From positions 275,395 to 339,394 of the forward strand of contig NZ_AUXS01000042.1 in NCBI RefSeq assembly GCF_001625565.1: a DNA stretch of 64,000 bases. Direction: 5' to 3'. Within the stretch, counting starts at the first letter, position 1, and each line of letters opens with the position of its first letter. The notes beneath the pieces were generated by a model that was not told where the DNA came from, did not search any database, and saw only the letters and a program-made list of their open reading frames with translations. Of this stretch, positions 25,950-34,813 are shown one piece after another. Position numbers and translations under genes: made by a program. This stretch comes from Pseudoalteromonas luteoviolacea NCIMB 1944. Lineage in GTDB: Bacteria > Pseudomonadota > Gammaproteobacteria > Enterobacterales > Alteromonadaceae.

Positions 25950-27113
25950 ATGGCCTGGAACGAACCGGGTAATAATGGCAATGATAACGACCCGTGGAAA
26001 AATCGCGGTGGACGAGATCAAGGGCCACCTGATCTGGACGAAGTATTCCGCAAGTTTAACAACAAGTTTGGCGGGATATTTGGCGGTAAGCCAGGTAACA
26101 ATAAGAGTGGACTTGGCGGTGCTGGAATTACCTTCATTTTCATTATCGCTTTAATTGTATGGGCACTAAGTGGTATTTATACGGTTAAAGAAGCTGAGCG
26201 TGGTATCGTGCTGCAATTTGGTAAATTTGACCGCATTGCTGAGCCGGGTTTACGCTGGAAAATGACGTTTATCGAGCGCGTAATTCCAATTGATATCGAA
26301 GCGGTTCGCTCACTATCAGCATCTGGTTTTATGCTGACAGAAGACGAAAACGTAGTGAGTGTTGAGTTTGAAGTGCAGTATCGTGTTGTTGATCCAACAT
26401 TATATCGCTTCAGTGTAACGGATGCAGACCACAGTTTGCAGCAAGCGCTTGATAGTGCACTTCGCTATGTAGTAGGCCACTCTCGCATGGACCAAGTACT
26501 AACTACAGGCCGTGAGCAGGTGCGTCAACGTACGTGGGATGAGCTTAACAAAATTATTGAACCGTATAACCTTGGTTTGATTGTGACGGATGTCAACTTC
26601 AAAGACTCTCGTCCTCCTGCTGAAGTTAAAGATGCATTCGATGACGCTATTGCTGCACAAGAGGATGAAGAACGTTTCATTCGTGAGGCAGAAGCATACG
26701 CGAGAGAAATTGAGCCTCGTGCACGTGGTCAAGTGACTCGTATGACTCAAGAGGCAGAAGGTTATAAAGAGCGTATCATTTTAGAAGCTCAAGGTGAGGT
26801 GGCTCGCTTTGAAAAGTTACTACCTGAATACGCAGCAGCGAAACAAGTAACACGTGAACGTTTATACATTGAGGCGATGGAAGAAATTCTAGGTCGTAGC
26901 TCTAAAGTTATCGTTGATGTGAAAGGCGGCAATAACATGATGTATTTGCCACTTGATAAGATCATGCAGCAATCTCAATCATCTGCGCCTGTGACTCTGC
27001 CTAGCCGAAACGACATTAACCAGTTGCGTCAAACACTGGGTCAGTCTCGTAACAGCAGCGTAAACAGCAGTAATGATAGATTCTCACAAGATCGTTTTAA
27101 CAGCGGGAGATAA
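25950..27113 (+). CDS. hflK: FtsH protease modulator HflK
   Basis: SPFH/band-7 membrane protein that with HflC forms a large cage around FtsH and restrains proteolysis. Gly/Asn-rich cytoplasmic N-terminus (1-55), one membrane helix near 60-78 (ITFIFIIALIVWALSGIY), SPFH domain about 80-270, a long helical region, and a polar C-terminal tail rich in Ser, Asn and Gln. Start ATG with GGAG upstream. Two bases separate it from hflC. Confidence 0.96.
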   Translation: MAWNEPGNNGNDNDPWKNRGGRDQGPPDLDEVFRKFNNKFGGIFGGKPGNNKSGLGGAGITFIFIIALIVWALSGIYTVKEAERGIVLQFGKFDRIAEPGLRWKMTFIERVIPIDIEAVRSLSASGFMLTEDENVVSVEFEVQYRVVDPTLYRFSVTDADHSLQQALDSALRYVVGHSRMDQVLTTGREQVRQRTWDELNKIIEPYNLGLIVTDVNFKDSRPPAEVKDAFDDAIAAQEDEERFIREAEAYAREIEPRARGQVTRMTQEAEGYKERIILEAQGEVARFEKLLPEYAAAKQVTRERLYIEAMEEILGRSSKVIVDVKGGNNMMYLPLDKIMQQSQSSAPVTLPSRNDINQLRQTLGQSRNSSVNSSNDRFSQDRFNSGR

Positions 27114-27115
27114 TA

Positions 27116-27997
27116 TTGATGAGAAATTTTGGTTTTGTCTTTTTAATACTTCTCGCCCTGTTGGGGTTCTCTTCTGTCTTTGTTGTAACTGAAGGGCAGC
27201 GTGCGATTGTGCTGCTATTTAGTAAAGTACAAAAAGATAGTGCAGATAACGCGGTTGTTTATGAGCCTGGTTTACATCTTAAAGTGCCTTTCTTTAGCCA
27301 AGTACGTCACCTAGATGCACGTATTCAAACGCTTGACGGAGCACCGGATAGGTTCGTTACAAGTGAGAAGAAAGACCTTATCGTTGATTCTTATGTCAAA
27401 TGGCGTGTCAGTGATTTCTCTAACTTCTACCTGCGAGCTCGCGGTGACAAGCAATATGCAGAAACGCTACTAAAACAGAAAGTAAACAATGGCTTAAGAA
27501 CAAACTTTGGTTCTCGTACAATTAAAGAAATTGTCTCGGGAGAGCGCAGTGAGTTGATGGCGGAAGCGCTGGTTCAGGCATCTGATAGTGCACAAGAACT
27601 AGGTATTGAAGTACTGGATGTGCGCGTTAAGCAAATTAACTTACCGAATGAAGTCAGCAATTCAATTTTCCAACGTATGCGTGCTGAGCGTACGGCGGTT
27701 GCTAAAGAGCACCGTTCAGAAGGTCAAGAGAAAGCAGAAACCATTCGTGCAGAAGTGGACCGTCGTGTAACTGTTATGCTAGCTGATGCTGAGCGTAATG
27801 CGCGAACAGTTCGAGGTGAAGGTGATGCTGAAGCCGCAAACATTTATGCTCAAGCGTACAATAAAGATCCTGAGTTCTTTGGCTTTATTCGTTCGTTAGA
27901 AGCGTATAAGAAAACTTTCACGAGCAAAAGCGATGTTATGGTACTTTCGCCTGATAGTGAGTTTTTTGACTACATGAAGCAGAAGGACGCCAAGTAG
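27116..27997 (+). CDS. hflC: FtsH protease modulator HflC
   Basis: Partner of HflK. An N-terminal signal-anchor helix (FGFVFLILLALLGFSSVFVV) is followed by the SPFH domain (about 20-190) and a coiled-coil segment (TIRAEVDRRVTVMLADAERNA) ending in the conserved YAQAYNKDPEFFGFIRSLEAY. 293 aa, slightly shorter than in E. coli. Last gene of the superoperon, with a terminator after it. Confidence 0.96.
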   Translation: MMRNFGFVFLILLALLGFSSVFVVTEGQRAIVLLFSKVQKDSADNAVVYEPGLHLKVPFFSQVRHLDARIQTLDGAPDRFVTSEKKDLIVDSYVKWRVSDFSNFYLRARGDKQYAETLLKQKVNNGLRTNFGSRTIKEIVSGERSELMAEALVQASDSAQELGIEVLDVRVKQINLPNEVSNSIFQRMRAERTAVAKEHRSEGQEKAETIRAEVDRRVTVMLADAERNARTVRGEGDAEAANIYAQAYNKDPEFFGFIRSLEAYKKTFTSKSDVMVLSPDSEFFDYMKQKDAK

Positions 27998-28030
27998 CCT
28001 TTGCTGTCGTAAAGTCATTAATTTGAAATA

Positions 28031-28057
28031 AAAAGCCCGCAATGTGTCGGGCTTTTT
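28031..28057 (+). terminator. terminator after hflC
   Basis: The stem AAAAGCCCG/CGGGCTTTT with a short loop and T run ends the nnr-hflC superoperon. Confidence 0.9.
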
Positions 28058-28182
28058 TGTATTTATTTCAAACGCTTTTATTTAATATCAAAATGTCTGA
28101 AGAAAAATCATTCGAAACAGGGTGATTTTACCCTACCTTTTCTGGTAAAATCTGCGCCTAATTTTTTCTAAGTGATATTGCA

Positions 28183-29499
28183 ATGGGTAAAAACGTCGTT
28201 GTATTAGGCACCCAATGGGGTGACGAAGGTAAAGGTAAGGTTGTAGACCTACTTACAGATAAGGCTTCTTTAGTTGTACGCTATCAAGGTGGACACAACG
28301 CGGGCCATACTTTGGTTATTAATGGTGAGAAAACAGTACTACATTTGATCCCATCTGGTATTTTACGTGACAACGTAAAGTGTGTGATCGGTAACGGTGT
28401 TGTATTAGCACCTGATGCACTAATGAAAGAAGTAAACATGCTTGAAGAGCGTGGCGTACCTGTTCGCGAACGCCTACTAATCAGTGAAGCATGTCCGCTA
28501 ATTCTTCCTTACCATGTTGCACTAGACCAAGCTCGTGAGCTTGCACGTGGCAACAAAGCAATCGGTACAACCGGTCGTGGTATTGGTCCAGCGTACGAAG
28601 ACAAAGTTGCACGTCGCGGCCTTCGTGTTGGCGACCTATTCAATCCAGAGCAATTCGCTGCAAAACTTAAAGAAGTTATTGAGTACCACAACTTCTCACT
28701 TGAGCACTACTACAAAGTTGAGCCTGTTGATTTCCAGAAGACTTACGATGACGCAATGGAAATTGCTGAAATCCTGAAAGCAATGGTTGTTGATGTAACA
28801 GAGCTACTTGATCAAACTCGTGAGAAAGGTGACAACATCTTGTTTGAAGGTGCGCAGGGCACACTTCTAGACATCGACCACGGTACATACCCTTATGTTA
28901 CTTCGTCAAATACCACAGCAGGTGGTGTAGCCACGGGTGCTGGTTTTGGTCCGTTAAACCTAGATTACGTGCTAGGTATTGTTAAAGCTTACACAACACG
29001 TGTTGGTTCAGGTCCTTTCCCAACTGAGCTTTACGACGGTGTAGACAAGCAGGACCCAGTTGGTAAGCACTTAGGTGAAAAAGGTCATGAATTTGGCGCG
29101 ACGACAGGCCGTTTACGTCGTACAGGTTGGTTTGACGCGGTTGCTATGCGTCGTGCGGTACAAATCAACAGTATCACTGGTTTCTGCTTAACTAAACTAG
29201 ATGTTTTAGATGGTGTAGAGACAATCAAAATTTGTACTGGTTACCAACTAGAAGATGGCACAGTTACAAACGTAACACCTCTTGCGGCAGAAGGTTACGA
29301 GAAGGTAACGCCTGTTTATGAAGAGATGCCAGGTTGGAGCGAGAACACATTCGGCGCAACTTCAGTTGAGCAGCTTCCTGAAGCAGCTATTAACTACATC
29401 AAACGCTTAGAAGAAATTACCGGTGTGCCAATTGATATCATTTCAACAGGCCCAGACCGTGTAGAAACAATGATTGTTCGCAACCCATTCGGCGAATAA
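28183..29499 (+). CDS. purA: adenylosuccinate synthetase
   Basis: First committed step from IMP to AMP, joining IMP and aspartate with GTP hydrolysis. GTQWGDEGKGKVVD P-loop at the N-terminus, GGHNAGHT, TTGRGIGPAYEDK and FEGAQGTLLDIDHGTYPYVTSS are all intact. Length 438 aa. Codon use is strongly biased to optimal codons, like ndk and unlike flanking genes. Its own promoter must lie in the 185-base gap after hflC. Confidence 0.97.
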   Translation: MGKNVVVLGTQWGDEGKGKVVDLLTDKASLVVRYQGGHNAGHTLVINGEKTVLHLIPSGILRDNVKCVIGNGVVLAPDALMKEVNMLEERGVPVRERLLISEACPLILPYHVALDQARELARGNKAIGTTGRGIGPAYEDKVARRGLRVGDLFNPEQFAAKLKEVIEYHNFSLEHYYKVEPVDFQKTYDDAMEIAEILKAMVVDVTELLDQTREKGDNILFEGAQGTLLDIDHGTYPYVTSSNTTAGGVATGAGFGPLNLDYVLGIVKAYTTRVGSGPFPTELYDGVDKQDPVGKHLGEKGHEFGATTGRLRRTGWFDAVAMRRAVQINSITGFCLTKLDVLDGVETIKICTGYQLEDGTVTNVTPLAAEGYEKVTPVYEEMPGWSENTFGATSVEQLPEAAINYIKRLEEITGVPIDIISTGPDRVETMIVRNPFGE

Positions 29500-29510
29500 T
29501 GAAAAGTAAA

Positions 29511-29535
29511 AAAAGCTGCTTCGGCAGCTTTTTTT
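29511..29535 (+). terminator. terminator after purA
   Basis: The stem AAAAGCTGC/GCAGCTTTT with a stable TTCG tetraloop is followed by a T run. Confidence 0.92.
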
Positions 29536-29562
29536 ATATCCAATTATGTCCTATAAAATAAT

Positions 29563-29580
29563 TTGGTATGGTTTTTGTAT
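29563..29580 (+). promoter_or_regulatory. possible sigma-54-like promoter upstream of motX
   Basis: TTGG-TATG followed by TTGTA puts GG and GT ten bases apart, as in the -24/-12 elements of sigma-54 promoters, but the -12 C is replaced by T. It lies 36 bases before the motX ATG. One mismatch at a key base keeps this tentative; flagellar genes are often RpoN- or FliA-dependent. Confidence 0.3.
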
Positions 29581-29615
29581 TCATATTTGTAGACATCAAA
29601 TAATTGCCAAATATT

Positions 29616-30239
29616 ATGATTAGAACACTTCGACTTCCTCTTATAACGCTTGGGTTCATACTTGCAGGACACTGTGCTGCCAATGAACAAATAGAGGCAG
29701 TGCCTTTATACACTCAGGATGAGTTGATCACCTTAATCAATAATAATGCCCATTTACAGCGTGTGAAAGACGATGATTGCCAGTTAGTGCAGGATATAGA
29801 AGCGCGAGCGGAAATTATGGGCCTGCCTTCTTATCAGTTTTTGTATGGCGATATGTTGGCATATGCAGTCTGCGTTGAGCGCGATGTGGAGTTGGGTCTG
29901 TATTATATGAAGCAAGCGGCACAGCAAGGCCTAGCCGCGGCGCTCGAGCAACTCGGCAGATACTATGACATAGGTCAGTTGGTACAGGCTGACAAAGCGA
30001 TGGCAATTGTATATTTACGCGAAGCAGCTGCGCTTGGGAACTTAAATGCCCAATTGCGTCTTGTTGGGTTATTCAATCAGGGGTTTGGAAGCCCCCGAGA
30101 CTATGAAGATGCTTATCGATGGTTGTTTCATGCTGTAGTTGCAGATAAGCAGGTGCACAAAAAAATTGAAAGTTCACTGACGAGCTTGGCTAAAAAAATG
30201 CCCGAGAGTGTTATCAAACGGGCTAGATTACCAAATTAA
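29616..30239 (+). CDS. motX: sodium-type polar flagellar motor protein MotX
   Basis: A periplasmic protein of the T ring that, with MotY, helps recruit PomA/PomB stators to the sodium-driven flagellar motor. Signal peptide about 1-22 (ending HCAAN), then Sel1-like repeats; the stretches NNNAHL, DDDCQLVQDIEARA, FLYGDMLAYAVCVERDVELG and QQGLAAALEQLGRYY match Vibrio MotX as I remember it. In Vibrio cholerae motX is also next to purA. I use the ATG at 29616 rather than the upstream TTG at 29604 because it gives a standard signal peptide. Ends one base before the convergent antiporter gene. Confidence 0.88.
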   Translation: MIRTLRLPLITLGFILAGHCAANEQIEAVPLYTQDELITLINNNAHLQRVKDDDCQLVQDIEARAEIMGLPSYQFLYGDMLAYAVCVERDVELGLYYMKQAAQQGLAAALEQLGRYYDIGQLVQADKAMAIVYLREAAALGNLNAQLRLVGLFNQGFGSPRDYEDAYRWLFHAVVADKQVHKKIESSLTSLAKKMPESVIKRARLPN

Positions 30240-30240
30240 C

Positions 30241-32097
30241 TTAGCTACTTAACTTCTCTCCAATAGAGGATTCTTTGCTTGCAGGGTCTTTCAAAATAGA
30301 CATTTTAGGTGGCTGCAAAGCCAAAATTTTGTCACCCTGTTGTGGGAGCTTCTCCTCTTCGGAGGTAAAAGGCCTCACGGATAAAGGATCGTCCTCTTTT
30401 TTCTGTTCAGAAATGATGAACAAGGGAATTGCTTCTTTATTAATTTCTAAGTATTGCTCCCAACTGAATTCCTCTGACAGTCTAGTTGCACTTACTTTAC
30501 CGCCTTTTGCCATTAAACTACTTAGTTTGGCGTAATTACCTGTGTCTCCAAATAAGATTTGCCGAGATAAAAACGTTGCACTGTCTTTATTTGCTTTGGC
30601 GTGGTTTGTCGATGATTTTAACGAATAGACACTCTGCTCATCGAGTAAATGAGAAAAGTACTGTACGCCTAATGCATTGTGGTGGCGATTTGGCGATAAA
30701 GCGAGCACCGAATGAAGGCTGGTTAGGGGCAGGTAGCGCTCCGCATGTTCCGATTGCGGGTTACCATAATAACAAGGCAGGCCGTCCATTCTCGCCATTT
30801 TGCAGTTCTCCCATGCTGGATCAGATAGGTAAACGTCTATATTTTGCTCTTTTAGTCCACAGGCAATTGCGCGTGCTACATGGTTGGCACCAATGATCAA
30901 CAGGGTATTTGGACTGGGTTGTCGTACACCCAGCAGCCGTGCCAAAGGTGTTGCAGTTAAACTTTGAAGTATGACTGTGACAATGATGACAGTGAAAATG
31001 AGCGGTACAATCTTAGCCGCATCTGGGTGCCCGGATTGTGCCATACTGAGCGCAAATACAGATCCTACCGCAGCGGCAACAATACCGCGTGGGGCAATCC
31101 ATGCGAGCATTAAGCGAGATTTGAGCGGAATGTCACTGTTAAAAGTCGAAACGGCAATACTGAGGGGTCTGGCGACAAATAACACGATGGCTAAAAACCA
31201 AAAAATTCCACTATCTAGCATCATTAGCTCTTCTAGCTTCAAACGTGCAGCAAGTAAAATAAATAGGCTAGAAATCAATATCATCGACAAGTCTTCTTTG
31301 AACTCTAGCACAGCATCTATTTCTAAATCATCCTGATTGGCAAGCCAAATACCAAAAATCGTCACGGCTAGTAAGCCTGACTCGTGACTTAAATGGTTTG
31401 ACAGTGTAAAGCTCATCAAGACCAGAGCTAATATTCCAAACTTGTGCAGCTCAAATGGCAGCCACTCTTTGCGGATAATATAGCTGGTAAACCAGCCAGA
31501 AACGATACCCACACTTAATCCGACGCCGAGTGTTGATAGCAGTGCCATTAATGTGTGGCTGAATACACCGTCTTGGTCGACTAAACTGACAGCCTCAAAC
31601 ACCAATACAGCGAATAAAGCGCCGATTGGGTCAATAACAATGCCTTCCCAACGTAAAATTCGATCTATATCTTTGGTTGGACGCATGGCATTAAGCATTG
31701 GCGCTATAACTGTGGGTCCGGTTACAACCAGTACTGCGCCCAAAACGGCCGCGACGGGCCAATCCAGCTCCAATACATAAATGGCACAGGCCGTAATTAT
31801 AACGAAGGTGGTTAACATGCCAATTGAGCAGAGGTTACGAACTACTTTTCCAATTCCCTTTAGCTCTCGAAAGTGAAGCGTCAAAGATCCTTCAAAAAGA
31901 ATGATGGCAACAGACAGGGATACGACGGGAAAAAGGAGATCACCTAATAGTTTATCGGGGTCTAACACACCAGAAACAGGGCCAAGCAATAGCCCTGTCA
32001 AAAGTAAAAATAAAATAGCGGGTACTTTGGCAACCCATGCCAGCCATTGGGCAAATACAGAACATATGGCAATTGCGGCGATGTAAATAGCCGACAT
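30241..32097 (-). CDS. CPA1-type sodium/proton antiporter with C-terminal Rossmann-like domain
   Basis: A 618-aa inner-membrane antiporter. About 12 hydrophobic segments span residues 1-395 and include LLTGLLLGP, the family motif ILFEGSLTL, VTGPTVIAPML and the ion-binding region EGIVIDPIGALFAVL. From about 400 a TrkA-N-like domain follows (LLIIGANHVARAIACGLKEQ...VYLSD), suggesting gating by a nucleotide, then a cytoplasmic tail to about 600. Substrate (sodium or potassium) is not decided by sequence. Transcribed alone, convergent with motX. Confidence 0.85.
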   Translation of the reverse strand: MSAIYIAAIAICSVFAQWLAWVAKVPAILFLLLTGLLLGPVSGVLDPDKLLGDLLFPVVSLSVAIILFEGSLTLHFRELKGIGKVVRNLCSIGMLTTFVIITACAIYVLELDWPVAAVLGAVLVVTGPTVIAPMLNAMRPTKDIDRILRWEGIVIDPIGALFAVLVFEAVSLVDQDGVFSHTLMALLSTLGVGLSVGIVSGWFTSYIIRKEWLPFELHKFGILALVLMSFTLSNHLSHESGLLAVTIFGIWLANQDDLEIDAVLEFKEDLSMILISSLFILLAARLKLEELMMLDSGIFWFLAIVLFVARPLSIAVSTFNSDIPLKSRLMLAWIAPRGIVAAAVGSVFALSMAQSGHPDAAKIVPLIFTVIIVTVILQSLTATPLARLLGVRQPSPNTLLIIGANHVARAIACGLKEQNIDVYLSDPAWENCKMARMDGLPCYYGNPQSEHAERYLPLTSLHSVLALSPNRHHNALGVQYFSHLLDEQSVYSLKSSTNHAKANKDSATFLSRQILFGDTGNYAKLSSLMAKGGKVSATRLSEEFSWEQYLEINKEAIPLFIISEQKKEDDPLSVRPFTSEEEKLPQQGDKILALQPPKMSILKDPASKESSIGEKLSS

Positions 32098-32366
32098 AAA
32101 CTCTCCAGCTTAGTTAGCTTATTGAATATTAGTATAGTGTTAGCCTCGTTATATCATAGTAAATAAGTCAAAAAAGAGAATAAGCTGTTAAAAGTGCGCT
32201 CTTTTTTCCGATTCTTTTGACAAATTTTCTGGTAGGGGGACGAGCAATTTAAGTGTGCAATTTAAACAATATTCACTTTACCCAGCTCTTTTAAAATGCG
32301 TATTATCAAGGTCTGAGTGACAGGCTTTGTGTGAAGACACATAAAGCAAGGGATGAGAGGAAGGCA

Positions 32367-33614
32367 ATGACATTAATAACTAATTTGGCGAAGAACGCCG
32401 CAAAGGCTGCAAAAAAGCTGGCGATTCTCGATACTGAACAGAAAAACGCCATACTGATCGAGATGGCTAGCGCGCTTAGAGCAAACGAGCAGGGTATTTT
32501 AGAGGCGAACGCGCTAGACCTTGGCGCGGCACGGGACAATCAGCTTTCTCAGGCAATGGTAGACCGTTTAACTTTAAACTCGCAACGTATAAACGATATG
32601 GCTGTAGGGTTAGAGGAAGTGGCGGCGCTTCCAGATCCAGTTGGTGAGACGCGAACTCTTGGCAAGCAACCGAGTGGCATTGAAGTGCAAAAAATGCGCG
32701 TACCTTTGGGTGTTATTTGCATGATTTACGAAGCTAGGCCAAATGTGACCGCTGATGCAGGTGCCCTGTGTTTCAAGTCTGGCAATGGTGTAATCTTGCG
32801 CGGTGGAAAGGAGGCGCTAAATAGCTCCTTGGCGATAGCGCATGTTATGCATAGTGTGCTTGATACACATGGTTTACCTACTGAGCTGATCACTGTCGTT
32901 CCGGATCCTGATAGAGCACTTATGCTAGAGCTAATGCAGCAAAAGGACTATATCGATCTAATAATCCCAAGAGGGGGGGAAGGCTTGATAGAGTTTGTGA
33001 CTAAGCACAGTACTGTTCCAGTTATTCAGCACTTTAAGGGGGTCTGCCACTTGTATGTAGACAAAGATGCAGATTTAGATATGGCAATCGAATTGCTTTT
33101 AAATGGCAAAACACAGAGGACTGGTGTATGCAATGCACTCGAAGGGCTAATAGTACACAGTGCAATAGCGCAAACCTTTTTGCCACGGGTGAGAGAAGTG
33201 TTGAGCGAGGCAGGTGTTCAGGTTCATGCTTGTCAGTCTGCGGCTGCTTATTTTAGCTGTGCAAACGTACTGGATGATAGCGAATTTGGCGAAGAGTATT
33301 TGGGACTAGAAATCGCAATTCGCATAGTTGATGATTTCTCTGGGGCACTGGTACATATAGACCAATTTGGCAGTCACCACACTGAAGTTATCTGTACTAA
33401 ATCTGAGCAAGCTGCTAAACAGTTTCAGACATGCGTGGATGCATCTGTTGTCATGGTAAATGCGTCATCTAGATTTAGTGATGGTGGTCAACTAGGTTTA
33501 GGCGCTGAAATCGGTATTGCAACTACTAAATTGCATGCATATGGTCCAATGGGATTGGAGTCGTTAACAACCGAAAAATATTTGGTTAATGGAACGGGAA
33601 ATATAAGAAGTTAG
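32367..33614 (+). CDS. proA: gamma-glutamyl phosphate reductase
   Basis: Second enzyme of proline synthesis, reducing gamma-glutamyl phosphate to the semialdehyde. ALDH-fold with VPLGVICMIYEARPNVTADA, the catalytic cysteine in GVCNALEGL, and the C-terminal GLGAEIGIATTKLHAYGPMGL signature. The ATG at 32367 has a GAGGAAGG site six bases upstream; the longer GTG frame from 32331 adds an implausible basic leader. 415 aa matches the family. proB, usually adjacent, is not in this window. Confidence 0.95.
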   Translation: MTLITNLAKNAAKAAKKLAILDTEQKNAILIEMASALRANEQGILEANALDLGAARDNQLSQAMVDRLTLNSQRINDMAVGLEEVAALPDPVGETRTLGKQPSGIEVQKMRVPLGVICMIYEARPNVTADAGALCFKSGNGVILRGGKEALNSSLAIAHVMHSVLDTHGLPTELITVVPDPDRALMLELMQQKDYIDLIIPRGGEGLIEFVTKHSTVPVIQHFKGVCHLYVDKDADLDMAIELLLNGKTQRTGVCNALEGLIVHSAIAQTFLPRVREVLSEAGVQVHACQSAAAYFSCANVLDDSEFGEEYLGLEIAIRIVDDFSGALVHIDQFGSHHTEVICTKSEQAAKQFQTCVDASVVMVNASSRFSDGGQLGLGAEIGIATTKLHAYGPMGLESLTTEKYLVNGTGNIRS

Positions 33615-33619
33615 TAAAG

Positions 33620-33695
33620 TGGTGGAGCTAAGCAGGATCGAACTGCTGACCTCCTGCGTGCAAGGCAGGCGCTCTCCCAGCTGAGCTATAGCCCC
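33620..33695 (-). tRNA. tRNA-Ala(UGC), copy 1
   Basis: On the reverse strand a 76-base cloverleaf starts GGGGCTATAGCTCAGC and ends with encoded CCA. Anticodon loop CTTGCAC gives UGC. The acceptor stem has the G3-U70 wobble that identifies tRNA-Ala. Arms pair fully. Identical to the copy at 33727-33802, 31 bases away. Confidence 0.97.
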
Positions 33696-33726
33696 ACTTT
33701 AAATTGGGAATATCACAAAAGAGAAT

Positions 33727-33802
33727 TGGTGGAGCTAAGCAGGATCGAACTGCTGACCTCCTGCGTGCAAGGCAGGCGCTCTCCCAGCTGAGCTATAGCC
33801 CC
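33727..33802 (-). tRNA. tRNA-Ala(UGC), copy 2
   Basis: A 76-base repeat identical to copy 1 in every position including CCA; anticodon UGC and G3-U70 present. As transcription is leftward this copy is the promoter-proximal one, and the pair is likely a single transcript with proA converging on it. Confidence 0.97.
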
Positions 33803-33926
33803 AACATGTCTTTTGGACGAGGCGAAATTTAAAGACTTTTGCTTCCCGCGTCAAGTTTTTTTATTAAAAAACTCAAAAATACGAGCAGCTTTGGTACACT
33901 GGGGCAAATTTATGGATAGGAAAATT

Positions 33927-34313
33927 ATGAGTCGTCTATTTTTACTGCTCTTGTCAACTATGTTGGTTGCATGTAGTTCCGCCCCAAAACCAGATTTTGA
34001 AATAGAAAAACAAACCTTACATAAGCGCGTCAACGCTGAAGGTCAGCCTGAATTCGCGTTTGTAGTGACTGTAAAGTCATCACCTCGAATGGATCTTGCT
34101 AAGAATAAGCCCATATCAAAAAAGGAGCTAAAAAGGTTTGCAGAATACCAGCGAGTTGAAGAGTCGTCTGAATTGAAGTTAGCACTTGAGGATACTGCTG
34201 TGACACTATTACAGCAAGCTTTGAAAGCCGACAACTATTGTCAGAGCGGTTATAACATTGACAATGTTTATTGGCGTCAACGCAGTGTGCAATTGCGAGG
34301 GCACTGTTTGTGA
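33927..34313 (+). CDS. small predicted lipoprotein, function unknown
   Basis: 128 aa. An N-terminal hydrophobic stretch with lipobox (LLLLSTMLVACSS, Cys near residue 16) predicts an outer- or inner-membrane lipoprotein. The rest is polar and mixed alpha/beta (FEIEKQTLHKRVNAEGQPEF, VKSSPRMDLAKNK) with two cysteines near the end (Cys at about 111 and 127). I do not recognise the family. The ATG at 33927 has AGGA seven bases upstream; a longer frame from 33813 is not supported. Its stop overlaps the GTG start of the next gene. Confidence 0.65.
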   Translation: MSRLFLLLLSTMLVACSSAPKPDFEIEKQTLHKRVNAEGQPEFAFVVTVKSSPRMDLAKNKPISKKELKRFAEYQRVEESSELKLALEDTAVTLLQQALKADNYCQSGYNIDNVYWRQRSVQLRGHCL

Positions 34314-34813
34314 CTACATCTCGCTATGAGGCGTTAGAGCGACACCTAGCTCAATTAAATATTCGCTATACAAGTTATCAACATATGCCATTGGAAAATT
34401 GCAGCGTAGCCCAAGAAATAGGCCTTGAGCGAGATGGGACTGGGTTAAAGAACCTATTTTTACGCGACAACTATGGTAAAAGGCACTTTTTAGTGATCAC
34501 GCTCGCTGAAAAGCAGCTTGATCTAAAAAGTTTGTCAAAGCAGCAGGGGCTTTCTCGACTTGGGTTTTGTTCCAGTGAGCGTTTGGAGAAATACCTGCAA
34601 GTAAAGCCTGGTTGTGTCTCTGCTCTTGCGACCTTCAATGACTCAGAAAATCATGTTGAATTGTGGTTAGATAGTGAATTGGAAGATGCTAAGCAATGGC
34701 AGTGCCACCCTTTTGAAAATGACAAAACCTGGGTATTACAGCTGGCTGATTTAAAGGTATTTTGGCAAAGTAGTGGTCACACTCCACACTGGGTTTCACT
34801 GCCAGTGCGTTGA
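34310..34813 (+). CDS. YbaK/ProX-type aminoacyl-tRNA deacylase
   Basis: A 167-aa single-domain trans-editing protein of the YbaK/ProRS-INS superfamily, which clears mischarged tRNA-Pro or related errors. The pattern fits ProXp-ala: HMPLENCSVAQEIGLERDGTGLKNLFLRDNYGKRHFLVI near residues 23-65 with a conserved lysine, then GLSRLGFCSSERLEKYLQVKPGCVSALATFND. I place the start at GTG 34310, overlapping the upstream stop (GTGA), since translation from TTG 34271 adds a leader not seen in the family. Its 3' end overlaps the convergent MFS gene by 37 bases. Confidence 0.8.
   Translation: MTTSRYEALERHLAQLNIRYTSYQHMPLENCSVAQEIGLERDGTGLKNLFLRDNYGKRHFLVITLAEKQLDLKSLSKQQGLSRLGFCSSERLEKYLQVKPGCVSALATFNDSENHVELWLDSELEDAKQWQCHPFENDKTWVLQLADLKVFWQSSGHTPHWVSLPVR

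Noticed and set aside
30486..30896. 136-aa forward frame opposite the antiporter
   Set aside because: A shadow of the antiporter C-terminal coding sequence; low-complexity and no family pattern.
32331..32366. GTG-started extension of proA
   Set aside because: Adds a basic leader absent from ProA; the internal ATG has a clear ribosome-binding site and fits family length.
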